Assembly (NCBI GenBank): GCA_024362935.1
Contig: JANCRA010000003.1
Span: 40,423,291 to 40,487,290, forward strand
Reading direction: 5' to 3'
Length of the DNA: 64,000 bases
From: Setophaga petechia
Taxonomy: Eukaryota; Chordata; Aves; Passeriformes; Parulidae
Below the pieces are notes generated by a model. That model did no database searches, was not told the origin of the DNA, and saw nothing but the letters and a program-made list of their open reading frames with translations. Position 1 is the stretch's first letter. The number at the start of each line of letters is the position of its first letter. Made by a program: the position numbers and the translations under genes. This document shows, in pieces, positions 50,238-64,000 of this stretch.

Positions 50238-53200
50238 GCTTTCATAAAATGTGAAAGCAGCTCTACAGAAACAATTTAAATAAATGTAGCATTAATTTGG
50301 AGACCTCTGCACTTCTGTGTTTTAGAGGAGCACATGCCTGTTAAAGAGCATAGCAGATTCACAGGGACAGAGGCAGCAGCACTGCTGTATTTTGAGTGAG
50401 TCTCTAACAGTTCTTAGTTTTGATATCTTGGCAACATTTGGTATAAACAGAATTGAAGGTGTTTTTTATTTTTCTGCAAGTCAAAGTGGCTTGTAATGTG
50501 CCCAGGACAGCTTCCATTCTGCCTCCTATGGGATTTGTGTAATTTTTAGAAGCAGTGGGTCATTTGGTTGAGAAAATTATTTGTCCTTGAAGGGTTACAC
50601 ATGCCAGTTCCTAGGGAGCATTCTTCTCATTTCTTGTAGTGATGCCATATCTGATGGAGGTGCTATGGACTGTGATACCAGACCACACTCCTGTAGCTGC
50701 ACATATGATGCTACTTTGATTATTGAGAAATTATGTCACCAGCCATCACTCATTGTCTGAAGAAACTTGTGAGTAGCAGGAAGATCCCAAGCATGTCCAG
50801 GATTAGGTGTTGAGGAAGTGAGGAAGGCCAGAAGTGCTGATGCCCTGATTTGGAATTTGCATGTATCATTCACACTTTAAAAGTGTAACTTTGATTTGTG
50901 TGTCTTACAAAGCACCCTTCTTATTTGTCGTTTTCAAACCTTTAATCAGCAGTACTTAGCATAGTTTTTCCTGCACTGTGATTTCCTCTCAGCACATCAC
51001 TGAGGAGAACCAGTGCCACTCTTGTAATCTGCTTACTGCTCTGAGCTGCCTTGATTCTGTGACTTCTATGCAGCATTTTCCTTACTGATTCCAGCTTCTC
51101 CTTATATTCTTTAGGGAAGAGATCCTAAAGAAGTTTTGCTACTGATTCTGCCTTTGGAAAAGTGGCCACTCATCTGAATGTCTCCCTTCTCTTTGTTGCA
51201 AGAATTGAGCTAAACATTTCCTTTGGATGATTTTATTGCAACTGATTTTTAGTATTGTTATTATGATTGTTCTGAATCCACATCAGCTATATCCTTAACC
51301 TGTTCCCTTTTATTTTTGTGGCATTGATTTTTCATCACACAGGCATTACTACATTTGATTGGACAAGTGTTGTCTTATCTGAACCCTGTGCCAGACACCT
51401 TAGAAGAAGGTGCAGAAAACCTAAAAGAGGAAATTATTCCAGATTGTTGATGGCTATCTTAACTGGGAAGGTTAAGAACATGTATATAAAGCCCATAATG
51501 GTGTTTCAATTCTCTTGAAACCAGTGTGACTAATTCCGCGGTTTCCAGGAAGATCTGGGTTTTGCTGGCATTTTCTGCTTGCTCTGAAGGTTAAGATAGT
51601 AATTTTTATCAAAGATATGTACTCCTACAGCTGTAGTTTTAAAGATACAGTTTCCTCTGATCACTCAATATTGTCTTTGTAGGTTACAGGGTCTTTCAGT
51701 AGAGTAACCTCTCCAGTGGTTATGTCCTTATCAGTACTTCCTGAATGGCACATCCCATTGATTTTTTGTCACTCTGCCATGCTCAGGAAGTGACTCTTGT
51801 CAAAGCCCTCCATTATTGGCATTTGTTCTGACTCATCTGTTTAGCACTGGAGCTTCTGATATTGATGAAGAGGCCTGTATTGTTTCTGGTTTTGGGCTTG
51901 TAAACTTTTTAGCCCCTCCCCATTTCCCCCTTTTTTTCCTTAAAATTTTTAAATTAAAGACCTCTAGTACTCTGCAAGTGTGCAAGATGTACCTCTTCTG
52001 TTTTGGCCTATTTTTTCCTGTAGTTCAGTTGTGGTTATTCTGTCCTTGTCTTCAGTTATCTCTTGATTATTTGCTTAGTATTCTAGAAATTGTCTTTTCC
52101 TTAACATTGCATGGTAAGTGTTTTGATAGAGAATGCTCTACTCATTCAAAATCTTACCAACTCAGCCCTTAGAAGTGGGCCTGTGCTAGAGACTTCACTG
52201 TGCCCTAGGAGAGCCTGTTTTCCTGATTTACACAGGAACTAGTGAGTTATCTGAGAGAGGCATCCTTCAGTTGTTTTAATAAATTTCTACGTTTCTCACC
52301 TTCAAACTAATTGGACCTGATTTGACATAAAGCCCATGTGTCTGGAACCTAAGTCCAGCATGCACAGGAGAGGTGGGCTGGGGAGGATTGTCCACAGTGG
52401 ATCTGATTACCATATGCTTTTTATCTTGATCAGGACTCCTGGTTTTTATCACAGGGGTTGTGATCAATATTTTGTAGTTCCTTATGTGGAAGAGAGCAAG
52501 TCTATGCTGGCATTTGTCCATGCCAGCTTTTATTGTCAGACTTTCCCTGTTATCATCTGATATGGTTTCACTTAATGAACTCACTTGTAGAGAAATATGC
52601 TGGGTATTAAGATGTGTTTAAGCAATGGTGAATGTGCAGAATCCAAAGACAGTTCCTTATGTTTCCCTCCTCCTTTCTTGCATCTCTGCTTTCATTAAGG
52701 GTATCACTGATAGGTGTCTCTGCAGTAAATAGCAATTAGGCACATTCATCTGGTAAGGCAGTGAGCTCCTGATTATGCAAAATGCTGCAAGTCTCTGAAA
52801 TTCCAGGTCGTGCAAGGACTGCCAGGCTGGCAGAAGCAGCCCATTTTGTAAGGATGCTTCCATAGTGCTGTTTTCTGCCTGGCTGAGGGGAGGATGCTTT
52901 TCTTTGGCAGCTGCCAGTCTTTCTTATATTTCAGTCTATAATGAAACTGCATGTCAGCATGCACTGGAATGTTAAAGGTTCTCCAGAATTCTGCAGTGTG
53001 TACCCCAGGTGGCAGAGCTGCCTGTAGCCACAACAGGCTGTGTAAAAGAAAAGCCTCAGACTCCTCCTTTCTTGCTGCTCTTTCATGCAAGTAATACCAG
53101 CTTGTAGGAAACCTAGGTGTTGTCTTCAGCTGTTCCTTATATCTGTGTTTCCATTACAGTAAGACTGTGTTACCCAACAGACTAGAAACAGTTTTGTAAT

Positions 53201-56200
53201 TGGATGTAGTTGGAGGAAAAAAATGAACAATAAATTGCATAGCCAAAAATTAGTCTGTGAGGAGTTTGGGGTTTTTTTTCCTAAATTTTTATAGCAAACT
53301 TTATCAACCACTCTAATGAAGGCAGTTTTTTTCCTTACATTCTTGCCCCAGTTGCCTCCTTGTATTATCGTGACTGTTTTAACCTTTTTATTATGGTTAT
53401 ACTGCTGCTTCTGAATAGATAGATAAATTGATGCAGAAGTTGCTCTGCAGCATATTTTTCCTAAACTGAACATCTCACCCCAGGGACTCATCCAGTTTTC
53501 CAGAAACATGTTTGTTAGGGTCCTGGATAAGCAATCTCATTTTCTCTAGATTATACTGCCTAAAAGATAACATAAGAAAAACTCTGCAGATGCTTTCTGC
53601 ATTAAATAAAGAGCTTTCTCTATGAATTTAAATCTCCTACAGCTTATTTTCTGTGATTCAATAGTGAGTTATATTTGGTTTATATTTTGTAATTAGAGTG
53701 CAGAACAGATGGCAAACCCTTGGTTTAAAGTGAAGTGCATTGAATAACCCCCAGTGCCTGGTGCCTAACTGGAGTTCAGAGAAAAGTTGCATTTTCTCAC
53801 TTTTTCTGACCTTGCTCCCAGAGCTTTATGTGAAAACAGTGTTAACAGAAACATTTACCAAATCTCACTTAATAGCAGCAACATGCCTGCTGCTGCTGCT
53901 TAGGCCAGTGAACTTAATCCACTTTAGAATAGCTGGGAGGAAGTCATGAAACATCAAATACAATGAGCAGAGGCATTCTTATGAGAGGGACACTATAAAC
54001 TGTCCACTTGGGCAGCTGAGAGAGAAACACTTCATCAGAACTGAAGGCTTTGGCAAAAATACAGGATGATCTTAGAACACTACAAAGATACTGTAGTGAT
54101 AGACTTTCAGGAAAAGAATCATCTTGATCCTTGGTGAACTTCTGTATGTGATACAGCTTGACCACTTCAGTATCCTTTTGTCTTCCAACTGCATACAGAA
54201 TTTTCCATTCTTTCCGTGGTGCTGTGTTTGTTCCATGGAGCATGTGCAGGCAGGACTCTGGTTCAGCTGTAGGTAAGTGTGCACTTTCCCCTGCTACAGC
54301 AAACTGTTACGAAACTTCTATTTATGAAATATTTGCTTTTACTTCTCCTACAGAGAAAGTGTATCAGGTCTGGTAGGGTATTGGGTGCTGTCACACCTTG
54401 GTGCTGATTTTTGGAAGTGGTGCCAGATGGACACATTCCGGAGATGTAGGCACTTTCCATTTCAGAGCAAGCAGGGGCAAAGGAATGGGAGAAGGCAATG
54501 AAAAAAGTGTGAAATAGAATTCTTTGGTGTTGACTTCCTGAGAATCCCTTTCCCTTATCACCCATTTAGAAGAGAATTTATCTGATGTTGGCTGTAGGTC
54601 CAGACAAGTGTAGGCAGTACTGGCAGATAGGAATTACTACCAGAGACGCTCCTGCATTCAGAGTTTACCTATGGGATAAAATAAAGACCAATTCAAACCT
54701 CTCCTTCCTCTGCCTCTTTGAATTCTTTTTTTTTCCCTTCCCTCTCATCCTGACATTGATCTGGTGGTTTCACCACCATCCATCTATTCATTCCCCTGCC
54801 TACACTTGGTCTCTTTTTTAGCAGCAGTTGTGGTCTCTGAAGTCTGTATAGTATCATGATGAGAATTCAGAACAACCAAGTGTTATTCTGTACTTCCCTG
54901 CTCCCTTTCAATCTGCTACTTCTCCTTCATTAATTTGCTTTTCATATGCCAGTCTTTCTTTTGCATCCAGCTTCCCATTTGGTATCTGAGTTGGTTCTGC
55001 ACTGAGCTGGGAGTTGGACCTGGTGACAGTCTGTGTCACTCTGCTCACTGAAAAGCATCCTTTAAATTGCAGAGTCCACCACCAACATTGCTAAACATAA
55101 TTCTTTTATGGGGAAATAAAAGAATAGATCTTTCATGTCACTGTACACTGGTCCTGTTAAAAGACAAAACTCCCCAAACTTGGACTTTGCCTTGCACTTA
55201 GGTGGCATTTTGTTTTAACAACAACAGTGTAGTTAAATGCTATACATCACTCTTGATATCCTCGTGGGTTTTGTATCAACTGACTGCTGCTGATGGTCTC
55301 TGTCTGCATTTATAATCCATGATGTATTTGTGTCTAGGTTTGGGAATGATACTTCCAATTCAATGCTCCCATTGAAACTCTCCCAAAACCAGGCACTGCT
55401 CTTTTGCTTCACTCTTCCCTTTCCCCTTCCTGCTCCAGGGATGGAATTGAGAATTGGAGGCACAAAAAAGTGAAAATCACAAGTTGAAAGAAGAACAATT
55501 ACTGGAAACAGCAATGAGATAAGAAAAAGCCAGAGCCCCTTTCTCTGCCCTGGCAATGATGTAAGGTGGTATCAAATAGCACTAAGGCCCTGGCCCAAAC
55601 TAGGACAATTTGAGGTAATCCTGCTAAGCTTCACTCATACTGAAAAATTAATATTTCTTGAGGTTTCTCTTGCTGAAAGCACACAGGCCTTACTACAGCA
55701 GATGAGTTGGCAAGCAGTAGCCATTTACAACCAAGGTCATTTTACTGTGGATTGAGATCTTGATTCAAAGATGCTAGGATGTGTGTTTGGAGTTGAGCAG
55801 TGTCTGGCTTTCAGCAAAAGGATTTCTGTGGATAGATACCATATTTCTTATTGGCATGGAATAATGCTGTGTTCAGTTTGTGGCCCTGTTGATTTTTGCA
55901 ATTTTGTCTCTAGTGCAGTTTACTAATCTGTGTGCAAAGGCATGAGAACCTGGTCTGACAAACAGAAAGCAGCAGTAGAAGCCTGCCTTCTTCTTCCAGC
56001 CCATCCTCGAGTTCAAGACTGATGCCACTTTCCTCTGAAAACAGAATATTTGCTGTGTTTAAAATCACAGTTCTTCCAGACTCCTTGCTCAAACTGCCTG
56101 GTCTTGTTACCTTGAAAACCTAAACCACTGACTTAATACACACTAATAAGTGAAAAATGTATCTCTGAACACCCTTAGCCTTGGACAGGAAGCCATAAGG

Positions 56201-58244
56201 ACCTTGTCACAGTGAGCAGGCATGGCTTGGGAAGTTGATGCTCCGTAATTCCATCCCATACAGCACTTCAGTGAAAGTGTCACCCTTGTGTGATTGTGCT
56301 CACAAATTGCACTGCTACTGCCTGGCAAATACACTTTTTCCCAGCTGCCTGGTGCTGCTTACCTTTTTTCCATGGTGGGGTGGAGTGTTCTGCAAAAGGA
56401 AGAGGTTGTAGAATGCATCTCACTTCTGGCATTTGTGCAGCTGTAAGAACTGTGCTTTGCTAGCTCCTCTTTTTACATAACAGAATCACAGATTCTCAGA
56501 GAAACTGGGGAAACAGAGGAGTGTCTCAATGATTAATTATCACTGCTGGGCACCAGGATGTCAGACTGCTCTGTAAAAGAGATTAAAAAAAAAGGAAGAA
56601 AAAAAGAAAATATTAAGGATTGTTTTCTGCTGGATGCCTACAGGAGAAAAAGTCAGCTTTTCAAAGTTGTTGAGGAATCAGAATACAAAGTAGGTGTCTT
56701 CATGTCTATGTGTATCTTTAGGTGCATAATTTTTTTCAAATTACCAATCCTTTTTCACTCTTGAAAGATGCTTGTTATCCTGTAATGATTACAGAATTAA
56801 GTAATACTTTTGACTTCAAAGACTTCTGTTCCTTTTTTATGATGAGGAATCAGCAATAAGGAAATCCCTGTTATTCAAGAAGTAGGCAAAAAATCCTCAG
56901 CTCTGGACACAGACTGAGGAGCTGAATCCCTAGAAATATGCACAGCTGTAGTGATCTTCTTGAAAGCAGTGGTACTCTGTTCCCAATTAGTTGTTCCCTC
57001 ACATTTGGGGAAACAGTACTATTTAAAATGGTTTCATGTAGAGGCACACCACGTGTGTTTTCAGTGTGTGCTTATGAGAGTGCACATGACTAAGGAATGA
57101 AAATGGACTTGTATGCTCAAACCTTCTTCCTGTAACAGCACATTTTCTGCAGTATGAACTGGTTAAAGAGGTTGGAAAGCAGTTTTATTGATGGGTTCTA
57201 TTTTTAGCAAGTAATCTGAACCAATTTATTCTCCTTGATAAAGCAGTGTGTAAAAAAGAGGAGAAGAGGCAGCCTAGGGGAATGTGAAACATCTTACTAA
57301 GGATGTAATTTATTTATCTGGTGGTGTTTATTTTTGGTGGTGTTTCCATTGCCCTTTCTTCTCTTCATTTCATTAAAGCCATGCTGCTAAATACTGCTGC
57401 TGATCAGCATCCTGTTAGGATCAAAAGTATTGTAGGCTACAGGAGTGTGATTCCAGCTGTAGCTTGGAAGTTTTCTGTGACACCATTTTGTACAGACTGC
57501 AGTTTTGGGAAGTTGATCTAACTTCCAGGACAGAAAATCTTCTGTAAAGGTGACAAGCTCTCAAATGACTCCTGAAGGTGTTTAGGATGTAGGATGTATG
57601 ATGCCTTCCAAGTACATAATTAACCAGTGAACAATTGTGTACACCCTGGTATTTCCTGCCAGTTGGAAACTATTCAGGGATGAGAGAAAGAAAACTGCTT
57701 GTACTGCAGTTTTGAATGTACCTGGAAGGTGTGGGGCTGCTCAGCTCTCTAGAGAAAAGGCACTGTTCTCTGCTTCATTACTTTCGTTAAATTTTATTAC
57801 AGACCTTAAGTGTCTGTAGGAATGCCAGGGAATCAATATGGCTCTGTTTCCTCTGCAAGAGTAATTTTCTGAGCTGTAGCGTGCTCCACAGTACCACAGA
57901 CCTAGTCCCAAAAGGGTAAGATTAAGGGTACTTAATCCAACAATTCTTTACCTTTGTTGCTCCCCACTAATCATGAGGGTCACGTTCACTCTCAGGTTAA
58001 AGATTGTGTTAAAAGATAATTTCTTTGGAAATCCAGCCATTGCAGAGGATTGATTTCACCTGCCCTTCCAGAACCGTGGGCTTTGCCTTGGCAGTGGCAT
58101 CTTTCAACCCTGGCAGAATCCCTTCTACCTGTCTTGCTCCCCTGCAGCCTCCCCTCTGGCTGCAAAGCTCCTGGTTTGTGTGATGGATTGCGCTGCTCTC
58201 AGCCCAGGTTTCCCCTGCCTGTCTAATCAGCAGCCACTTAGTGC

Positions 58245-58335
58245 TGGTGACAGCGGCGGTCGATGGCTGACGCGCGGCCCTCGCTGCCCCCGGGTGACCG
58301 CAGCCGCCAGCACAGAGGAGGGGAGCGAGTCCTTG
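58245..58335. promoter_or_regulatory. Isolated CpG cluster in the intron
   Basis: About a dozen CpGs occur within roughly 80 bp (GCGGCGGTCGATGG, ACGCGCGGCCCTCG, CCGCAGCCGCC, GAGCGAG) in otherwise CpG-depleted sequence. On the plus strand an ATG at 58,263 opens a 48-codon frame beginning MADARPSLPPGDRSRQHRGG, with a GTGACC possible donor after CCCCCGG. This could be an alternative promoter with a first exon for a shorter tetraspanin transcript, the promoter of a nested non-coding RNA, or an enhancer. None of these can be decided from the sequence. Confidence 0.35.
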
Positions 58336-61300
58336 CTCTGAAAGGGATTTGTATTCATGTGGCCAGAGAAGAATGCACTTGGGAAAGGGGGCTCCTTGGG
58401 GTCAAATGATGGGACTGTGGATCTGAGAGCCAGGAGATAAAAGGGCTAAACAAATGAGGCGGTGTAGATTTGAATGGGAACAGACCTAACGTGTGAGACT
58501 CAATGGTCTGTTTAGGAAATTGATACAGAGGGCTTGGAATCAAGTTTTCTAGGCTATAAGTATGTGAGGGTGTGAGTTTGGATAAGGATTCTGGGGCAAG
58601 CACTGGAATGAATTCAAGGGTTGTTTTCTTGGCACAGCTGACATGGTGTCTGTGGGTGTGAACTTTGGAGAATACAACACTACATGTTCCTGGCATTCCT
58701 ATGAATTCAGGTTCTAGGTGGCTGTAATGATCCATTGTGACCTCTACAGATAAATCTGCATGCTCACTGCTAGAACTGTTTGTGATACTGGTCAGCTACT
58801 GTATGAGGAAGGAGAACTAGAAAGCAGGGTTCCTCTCAGATGGAATAGATTTTATTGATACTTTGATGCCATTGGATTATTTCCATCTGGTTGAATACTT
58901 GTTGTGGAGGAAAAAAATCTTTCAGTCTTCACAAAAAGATGTGTTCATCACTGCTGCTTTTTTAGCTTGTACTCTAATTCCCTTATTCCTCCAGACTGAT
59001 CCTATCATGTTGAATGTGCTTGGATTTTCTTTTCCCAATACATTTTCTCTCTAAGCTGTTTCCTCTCTACTTACCCTGCTGTAAAACTTTATTGTTCCCT
59101 TAGGTTGTGATTGACTGTCTTGCAGCAAGGTGATTTACAACACTTCACAATGAGCGTGTTATATAAAAATCAATTCTATATTCTGTTCTGTGGTTTGGGT
59201 TGGGTGAGTTTTTTTTGGTTTGGTTCCAACTTTCCATTCTTCCTTCACTTTCTAACCTGTTTTGTTGTACAAAAATAAAAATGAGTGTGAGAGCATATTA
59301 TCCACTACAGATAAGTTCTTGTGCACTTTCTTATGGACTCTAGCAAAATATTTCTTTGTTCTGTACAGTATGGATTGATTTTGTTCTTGTCTCCCAGATT
59401 TTTTACTTGACTTGGGGATCAATCTAATCTCTACCTTTTCTTGTACTCTGTTCAGTTTTTCTTTAGTTCTTTGATTAGATCTGACTGAGGCATTGTTCTA
59501 CAGTGACACACTGTAATTTCATACGCTCTTGTTTTTATTTTTTTTTTCCCCATGAAATACAGAATAATTTTCTGTGAGGTCTTTACAAGTGGCTGCCATG
59601 CTGTGAGCCAATAATTCAGCTGAAAATAAGAATGCCCCAGAGCTTCCTTAATGCATATTAATGCATATTTTAACCAACACAAGGTCTCATGACATATCAG
59701 GAATTCACTAGAATGTCATCAACTTCACCTTAGATTTTTTTTTGTTCTTGTTGGTTAGAGAGATTGGCATGTAAATATTTTCAAGTCCCTTGAATGCACT
59801 TTTCCTCTGTGACATTACCAGAGAATACACTTTGTGTTAGTGTGCAGTAACTGGAAGTAGCTGGGACTGCTCTGCCAGATTGCACAGGCTCTTTAAAGAC
59901 TGTGCTGAGTAGTTGAAATGCACAGGGTCTTATCCTTTACTTGGCTGTGCAGTTTCAGGGAATGGGGAAGATCACAATGACTGTATTTTACTTAATGCCC
60001 TGCACTATTCATTGCAGAGCTTTTCTGAGCAGTTCTCCAATAGCTTAGGGCAGCTAGAGCAGAAATATGTTTCCTCTTCCATTGGCCATGCCTGGATTTC
60101 TGGTGGCAAAACAGCAGATAACAGTACAGGTCATTGTAGATTATCTTCCCATCTTCTTTCTTTTTTGATTATATCCAAAGCTTTTTCAAGAATGTCTTTG
60201 GGTTTGTTTGTATTGTATTTAAACCAGTGGGGTTTTCTTCTTGGTTGGTCCTCAAGGATCACTGTAATGATCCTGGTAATTAGGAATATTAAGATCGAAA
60301 AGCTAAGCCTCATAAAAAATCAGTTAAAAGAATTGGAAAGAATCAGACTTAATTGGATTTCAGCAGGCCCTTCTCTGAGACTGCCTATCCACTAAATAAG
60401 AAGTGATAGGGAATAGCACTTAGGGGTAATTTTTTTCTTTTCTCTCTTCTTTTTTGTTCTGGCCAACCATTTGCAAGTGGCTACCTGTCCAACTGGGTGT
60501 TTTATCACTGCCACTTCCTTTCAGTAAGATTTATAAACCACACACAGACTTGCAGGAGGGGTTCTGCTTTTCTTTTCCCTCCTGCTGAAACTCTGCAAGT
60601 AAAGATAATGTAAACCACTATGTTCCCATCCTTTACATGGCCCTTTCTAAGTGTATAGTGAATACTTCAAAGACAATTGTTTTATTTCCTTTAATTGATT
60701 TTTTTCATGTATTCTAGAATACTGGGACAACTACATTAAGGTTTTGATGCTGCAAATCAGTTAAACTGGTTGTGTGCTTGCATGCCCCTGTAGAACCCAG
60801 AACTGTCCAGGGCTGGTGAGAGAGCATCTCCTCTGTCTGCAGGAAGAAAGGATTCTGTTTCTTGCACTGAAGTCTCAAGGAATTTATTTTGGGGCCTAGT
60901 ATTGCACCACTGAATTAAAGGATTTTTATTCAAATGCTTCAGTGGGTGTACCATTATGCATCACCTTTAGATTTTGTTTTCCTGCATTTTGGAAATCACA
61001 CTTTCCAGTGCCTCCCATTTTCACAGTGTAGTCTCCTCCTAAATAATGAAAAAGGTCATGAGTGGGCATTTGGGGTACTTTACCAACTCTTTAAGACCTT
61101 TTGATCACATTTTAAATGAGGCAGATTACATTTTAATACCAGGCATTTACTTGAGTAGGATTATTACAGGAGTAGGCTCATTTCATGGAGGTACACGTTT
61201 TGATGATTCCAGTGGGATGACATTTTTGTCTGCTGTGACAGTTTTGCTTACAAAATTGTATTCCTAATGTCTTTGTCATCAAAATTCAGCTAAGGAGTTG

Positions 61301-62400
61301 TCAGAAATTTGTAAGGCAGAAAGAAGATCCAGTTGCTCTGAGAGCACTATATTTAGCTGTGCGTTAATGCATGTAATGAATGAAGACTTGTTTGTACCCA
61401 TGGAGAAGCAGAGATGCTTCAGAGACGTGCATGGAGCAAGCATATGGAATTGCTTGTTGAAAGTTAAGTCCTGCTATTTTCAATAGCTCATGCAATAAAT
61501 TACCTGACAGTATAAAGCAGATTTTTTTTATCCTCCAAAAGCCTGCTATGTATCTTTTAAAATATGAGAGTGGATAAACAGAGCTCTAAGTGAATGTTTT
61601 CCACACAAAACCAGAGACTGGGAAGTTTCTGTTGCTGATAGCAAATTGACTCTTCTCATCAATATTTTTCTTTATCGGAGAGAAGACATATTTCCAATAT
61701 TTCATGTTCTGGCCTTGTAATGGATGTATATGCAGTCTCTGTGTGTTTGAAATGTCATCACTGACTGGATCCTAGAGCACAGGAAACTGAAAAGTCCTTG
61801 AATTAGAGTGAGCAGTACTTAAAAATTACTAAAATAGCAGTTTCTTATCAATATTGTTCTCATCCTAAATCCAAAACACAGCACTGTACCGGCTGCTATG
61901 AATAAAAGTAAATTTATCCCAGTCAAAACAAGGACACAGCTGAATGAAAACAGAAGTCTCTAGAAAAGGCTCTATTAGGTTACCAAGATCTGCTTCACCT
62001 TAGTGTCTGCAGAAAGATTATCCCTAACAGAAATGGGGAAAAAATGCCTTCTAAGTTTTTGGAATAGCAGGTTCAACAGCATTGATTTGTAGGAAGTGAT
62101 GTTGATGCTCAACGGTGGAAGGCACTGCCCAAGAGGAAGGTTGTACCAGGGCAGTGTAAAGCACTGTCCAGTACTTCAGAAAGAGATAGGATGGCCAAAA
62201 CTGTTTTCACATGAAGACAGCAAACCTCATCTAAGTTCTTTAAGAAAATACATTATGTTCCTTTCAGAGACTTATTGGTGGAATCTAGTTAAAGTACTGC
62301 AGAAGAGGAACTAAAAAATTCCCCATAAGTGGATTTGTTTGCTGGCAATTTGATATGAAATCAGGGGACTAGGAACAGATGATTAGCCTTTTAATTTTTT

Positions 62401-62420
62401 ATTATTATTTATTATTATTT
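62401..62420. repeat. (ATT)n short interrupted repeat
   Basis: ATTATTATTT occurs twice in tandem (62,401-62,420) after a T-rich run. It is a simple AT-rich tract. Confidence 0.9.
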
Positions 62421-63734
62421 TGTGTTTAGTTTTAAGAGATTAGGAACTAAAAAAATACATATTTCAGACTTCTGGCATCATTAGCAATTCCTCCAGCTTT
62501 ATTTTCCCTGTCACTCCATAATGAGGAATGAACTAAGCTAGTACTAAAGCCAGCTTGACAAGCTATTGCTTTTTGAATTGAAAGTCTCCTGATATGTCTT
62601 TCTCCTTATTATTAAGTAACTCTTATTTTTGTTGCTGTATTTCTGTTCCTTGCAAGTTTTGCATAATGTTTGCATTCACATACCTTCAGTCCTCCCAGTA
62701 AAGATTCAGTGATTAGATGCAGCTCTTCCTCACCAGCTGCCAAGACGTAAGAACAAAGCATGATCCTAGGCAATGAAAAGTCAGAAAAGCTATGGTCAAA
62801 GTCAGAAATCTACTTTAGGGGCAAGAAGGTCTCAGAAATTCACAACTACATTGAAGGTGCTGAAATTTCTGAAAGGCATTTCATGTCTATTAACATCATT
62901 TATAATTGAGCTGCTGAGAGTAGTGATGAGAGCGAGCCAGAAATTTATCTTCCTTGAAAGCGATCTCTGGCCACTTGGCTGTAAGGAGGATGAGGTTGAA
63001 TCACTGGTCCTGTTCAACTCAAATGCTCAAAGAGAGCATTATTGATGAATTATGGATATTATTGAGATCAAAAGACATTCTGGTATGTGAAGAATTTAGT
63101 GTAGTTTAATCAAAGCATGTGTGGTAAATGTAGGGCAGAATGATGAATGCAATATCACATGCTTGGCTTTGCCATTTCCCATAAAGTAAGAACAGATGTT
63201 GTCCAGCAAATGTGGAAGTTCATTTTTTCAATGACAAAGGAAAACACTTCAAAATTTTAATCTACTTGTTATCTTCATGAAGATAGAAAAACTATTTGTA
63301 AATATGATTTTTGGGATCTTATGTTCCTCTTCTTTTTCCAAAGGCTTTGACATTGAGGTTAGCTGGGTTACTTGAGTGTTCTTCAATTCCTGGACATAAT
63401 TAAAATAATATCAGTGTGTTAAGAATTAAAACTCTTATGGGTTTTGGAAGATGTTTTCTAAATTATATTATGTCACTGAGTGTCTTACAATTTATATTGC
63501 CTTGTCTGAAGTGTTTGATCCTGTCAGAGATAAGAATAGGTGAATTACTGGTCTAATTTGAAGATTCCATTTCTAAATACCTAGTGAAGCTAGCAGTGAA
63601 AAAAAAGTGCCTTTCTATAAATACAACTGAATTAAAGGTCGAGACTTTTAAAAACACAGTTATTTTTGGATGCTTCTTTTTTGTTGTGCTTAACCCATGA
63701 GCCTCCTTTGATGGTCACTGATGTCTCAAAAATA

Positions 63735-64000
63735 AGACCACTTGTATCTTGAATATTGCATAGAGTTCTGGTGCCTCTCACCTCAAAAAACCCTCAAACA
63801 AAAAGGGTAAAATGTGCAGAGAAGGGATTCAGAGGATCAGAGACAGGAAATGAGTTCCTGCAGGGTAGTTAAGTAGACTGGATCTCTTCAGTCTAAGGAA
63901 CCAGGTGACTTGAGGAGGGACTTGGCAGATTCTGTAAGCATAGCATTGGGGCTTGATGGAAAAGAGTGACTGAGGAATGCTTTCTTGAAGAAGAAAGCCT
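63735..64000 (+). mobile_element. Old CR1-like LINE fragment, plus orientation, cut by the window edge
   Basis: The plus strand resembles the reverse-transcriptase C-terminal coding part of CR1-family LINEs at nucleotide level: GAGTTCTGGTGCCTCTCACC at about 63,764, CTCAAAAAACC, GTGCAGAGAAGGGATTC at about 63,815, and ACTGGATCTCTTCAGTCTAA at about 63,877. All are in the usual order and in sense orientation, opposite to the other three copies. The frame is broken repeatedly, so it is an ancient copy. It runs into the window edge and its 3' end is not seen. Confidence 0.6.

Larger units (their letters stand above)
35496..64000 (+). other. Large tetraspanin intron (continues beyond the window)
   Basis: After the GTGAGT donor at 35,496 no exon encoding the expected next tetraspanin segment (a Gly-rich end of helix 1, first extracellular loop, helices 2-3 with an ENKCLL-type motif) was recognised through the right edge. 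Very long introns near the 5' end are common in this family. Stretches of the intron not covered by other entries (35,500-42,800, 47,000-50,190, 50,240-58,240 and 58,340-63,730) show only AT-rich non-coding sequence, short simple tracts and chance open frames. Short perfect 10-bp tandem duplications occur at 43,457-43,476 (GTTTGTAAAT twice) and 59,648-59,667 (TTAATGCATA twice). Confidence 0.6.

Noticed and set aside
53126..53509. 127-codon minus-strand open frame
   Set aside because: Lys/Asn/Phe-rich composition expected of AT-rich non-coding DNA, with no motif recognised.
56480..56525. CAGAATCACAGATTCTCAGAG resembling a CR1 tail
   Set aside because: Only about ten bases match the tail and no adjacent CR1 body is visible.

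Overview
The window looks like nuclear DNA from a bird, or at least a sauropsid. It is AT-rich and CpG-depleted, with long stretches that have no coding signal. Its only recognisable abundant repeat family is the CR1 LINE, here as four truncated copies. No operon structure, ribosome binding sites, CRISPR arrays, rRNA or tRNA were recognised. Most open frames of 60-120 codons here are chance frames in intergenic or intronic DNA and are not reported as genes.

Layout: 1-34,000 is non-coding. It holds three minus-oriented CR1 fragments (about 575-965, 14,295-14,945 and 29,925-30,715), a few simple repeats and one ambiguous GC-rich exon-like patch near 9,65x-9,79x. A strong CpG island with GC boxes and a CCAAT box lies at about 34,090-34,960. 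It is followed by the one convincing gene: the first coding exon of a plus-strand tetraspanin (35,163-35,495). The core of this exon, MAHNCLQCIKYLMFVFNLLF, fits the N-terminus and first membrane helix of the TSPAN4/TSPAN9 group, most like TSPAN4. It ends at a phase-0 GTGAGT donor. No later tetraspanin exon was recognised, so 35,496-64,000 is best read as the large following intron.

Within that intron are a decayed minus-strand Ty3/Gypsy-type Gag relic (about 45,712-46,476), an unidentified coding-like minus-strand relic near 42,832-43,321, a GC-rich exon-like open frame ending in a stop (46,786-46,938), a perfect 17-bp inverted repeat (50,192-50,237), an isolated CpG cluster at about 58,245-58,335, and an older plus-oriented CR1-like fragment running off the right edge.

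The points most worth a second look are the 90-residue in-frame N-terminal extension of the tetraspanin, which has a perfect Kozak start and runs through a 44-nt intron-like segment, and the fossil Gag. I found no evidence of a novel multi-gene system in this window.
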